From contig DLQB01000141.1 of the NCBI GenBank assembly GCA_002477505.1, positions 1 through 6,555 of the forward strand: a stretch of DNA of 6,555 nt, given 5' to 3'. The notes below the pieces were generated by a model. That model did no database searches, was not told the DNA's origin, and was given only the letters and a program-made list of their open reading frames with translations. Shown in pieces: positions 5,614 through 6,555 of this stretch; position 1 is the stretch's first letter; every line of letters begins with the position of its first letter. The stretch is from Flavobacteriales bacterium UBA7443. Its GTDB lineage: Bacteria; Bacteroidota; Bacteroidia; Flavobacteriales_D; Sanyastnellaceae. The translations under genes were made by a program, and so were the position numbers.

Positions 5614-5982
5614 ATGAGTTTTGAAATGAAAGGCAAGGTCAAAAAAATCTTTGACCAACAGGATTTCCCAAGCGGCTTCTACAAGCGTGATTTTGTGATC
5701 ACAACTGAGGATCAATACCCTCAAGATGTCAAATTCACGGCGGTCAAGGAACGCACGGAACAAATTGCTCGCCTCGGCGAAGGCGATGAGGTTTTGGTGA
5801 AGTTTGACATTCGCGGCCGGGAATACAACGGGAATTTTTACGTTGATTTGAACGCTTGGCGTATTGAGTCAGGTGTCGGCGAGCCCGCGGCTCCTGCAGA
5901 GTCGGTCTCTGCGGCACCACTGCCCGATGTTCCTCCTATGCCCGCTTCATCTGGGGATGACGAGGACGACTTACCATTCTGA
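5614..5982 (+). CDS. DUF3127 domain protein with SSB-like acidic C-terminal tail
   Basis: This encodes 122 residues. Residues 1-85 read as DUF3127: MSFEMKGKVKKIFDQQDFPS, then GFYKRDFVITTEDQYPQDVK (21-40), GDEVLVKFDIRGREYNG (57-73) and FYVDLNAWRIE (75-85). The pattern of beta strands, with GDEVLVKFDIRGRE and a terminal AWRIE, is that of a small OB-like fold common in Bacteroidota. The family has no settled function. A flexible Ala/Pro-rich linker (86-112) follows, and the protein ends GDDEDDLPF. This closely resembles the acidic Ile/Leu-Pro-Phe tip of bacterial single-stranded DNA-binding protein, which docks repair and replication partners. A single-stranded nucleic-acid role is therefore an inference. 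I prefer the ATG at 5614 over the in-frame ATG at 5626 because the extra residues fit the family N-terminus. The M16 peptidase gene begins 15 bases after the stop. Confidence 0.85.
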   Translation: MSFEMKGKVKKIFDQQDFPSGFYKRDFVITTEDQYPQDVKFTAVKERTEQIARLGEGDEVLVKFDIRGREYNGNFYVDLNAWRIESGVGEPAAPAESVSAAPLPDVPPMPASSGDDEDDLPF

Positions 5983-5997
5983 TTCGCTCCATTTTCA

Positions 5998-6555
5998 ATG
6001 GCGATAGGCATGAAAGCAACGAATGAGCATGCCCCGCCGAATTGGGGGAAAGAGGCATTGCATACGGCCGAATTTGAGAATGGCTTTCGCGTCATTTACA
6101 AGCAGGTTCCCCGTCCCGTTTCGCATTGCGGTTTAGTCATCAACGCGGGATCTCGCGATGAAAAGCATGCGAATGGTGAAGCGGGGGTCGCTCATTTTAT
6201 TGAGCACACCCTTTTCAAGGGAACCCAAAAGCGCAAGCCCTTTCACATCTTGAATCGCTTGGACTGCGTGGGAGGGGAGTTCAATGCTTACACCTCGAAG
6301 GAGGACACATGGATTTATGCTTCCTTCTCTGAGCAGCATTTGGAGCGCGCTGTCGAATTGATCAGTGATATCACATTCAATGCAACTTTTCCGGAAAAGG
6401 AAATCATCAAGGAGCGTGATGTGATTTTGGATGAGCTGAATGCGTACTTGGACAGTCCAGCAGATTCAATTTTTGATGAATTTGAGGAGCGATTGTTCGC
6501 CGGGCATCCACTGTCAGGAAATATCTTAGGAAACAAGGCGTCGGTGGCAGGGATG
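5998..6555 (+). CDS. M16 family zinc peptidase, N-terminal part (runs off right edge)
   Basis: The first 186 codons of an insulinase/pitrilysin-type (M16) metallopeptidase are present. The inverted zinc motif is HFIEH (66-70): His66 and His70 are ligands and Glu69 is the catalytic base. Glu146 in ERDVILDEL lies 75 residues after His70, as expected for the third ligand, with Glu139 as the second conserved glutamate. Other family landmarks are ENGFRVIYKQVPRPVSHCGL (27-46), INAGSRDE (48-55), GVAHFIEHTLFKGTQKR, GGEFNAYTSKEDTWIYASF (92-110) and PADSIFDEF. Family members are often about 410 residues for this small bacterial type, or over 900, and the cut prevents a choice. No signal peptide is seen, so this copy looks cytoplasmic. 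In-frame ATGs at 5998 and 6010 are both possible; the core starts well after either. Co-transcription with the DUF3127 gene is likely because the gap is 15 bases. Confidence 0.9.
   Translation, partial: MAIGMKATNEHAPPNWGKEALHTAEFENGFRVIYKQVPRPVSHCGLVINAGSRDEKHANGEAGVAHFIEHTLFKGTQKRKPFHILNRLDCVGGEFNAYTSKEDTWIYASFSEQHLERAVELISDITFNATFPEKEIIKERDVILDELNAYLDSPADSIFDEFEERLFAGHPLSGNILGNKASVAGM

Noticed and set aside
1..6555. CRISPR array, insertion sequence, phage or toxin-antitoxin genes
   Set aside because: No regularly spaced repeats, transposase or integrase motifs, or paired small toxin-antitoxin frames were found on either strand.

Overview
This window looks like core chromosome from a member of the Bacteroidota, most likely a Flavobacteriales-type lineage with roughly balanced base composition. 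Three things support this. The proteins read as typical Bacteroidota versions of their families (a DUF3127 protein, a DUF151-UVR protein, a stand-alone PdhB and an EtfBA pair). The recognisable promoters match the phylum's TAnnTTTG -7 box. Shine-Dalgarno sequences are almost absent. There is no tRNA, rRNA, CRISPR array, insertion sequence or phage gene. The placement is inferred from reading the sequence, not from a search.

Layout. The left part (1 to 1613) is on the minus strand. It holds a stand-alone pyruvate dehydrogenase E1 beta gene (pdhB, 633-1613), followed by the N-terminal third or less of a membrane ion-pumping pyrophosphatase (hppA, 566 running off the left edge). A 200-base divergent control region (1614-1813) separates these from the plus-strand genes. 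It carries a good minus-strand promoter for pdhB and a -7 box almost touching the etfB start codon. etfB and etfA follow with a 3-base gap. A second promoter box at 3515 starts a tight group: DUF151-UVR nuclease-like protein, purE, and a flavin reductase family protein that overlaps purE by 4 bases. A third box at 5602 precedes a small DUF3127 protein and the first 186 codons of an M16 zinc peptidase that runs off the right edge.

Function. The left half is central energy metabolism. PdhB feeds acetyl-CoA into the TCA cycle, ETF collects electrons from acyl-CoA-type dehydrogenases, and HppA turns pyrophosphate hydrolysis into an ion gradient. The right half combines purine synthesis (PurE), a flavoprotein of unknown substrate, and two proteins with possible nucleic-acid links (DUF151-UVR and DUF3127).

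Most of the window is ordinary housekeeping. The points most worth a second look are the SSB-like acidic tail on the DUF3127 protein, and the -7 promoter boxes that end only 4 bases before start codons, which suggests leaderless transcripts. No clearly new system is visible.
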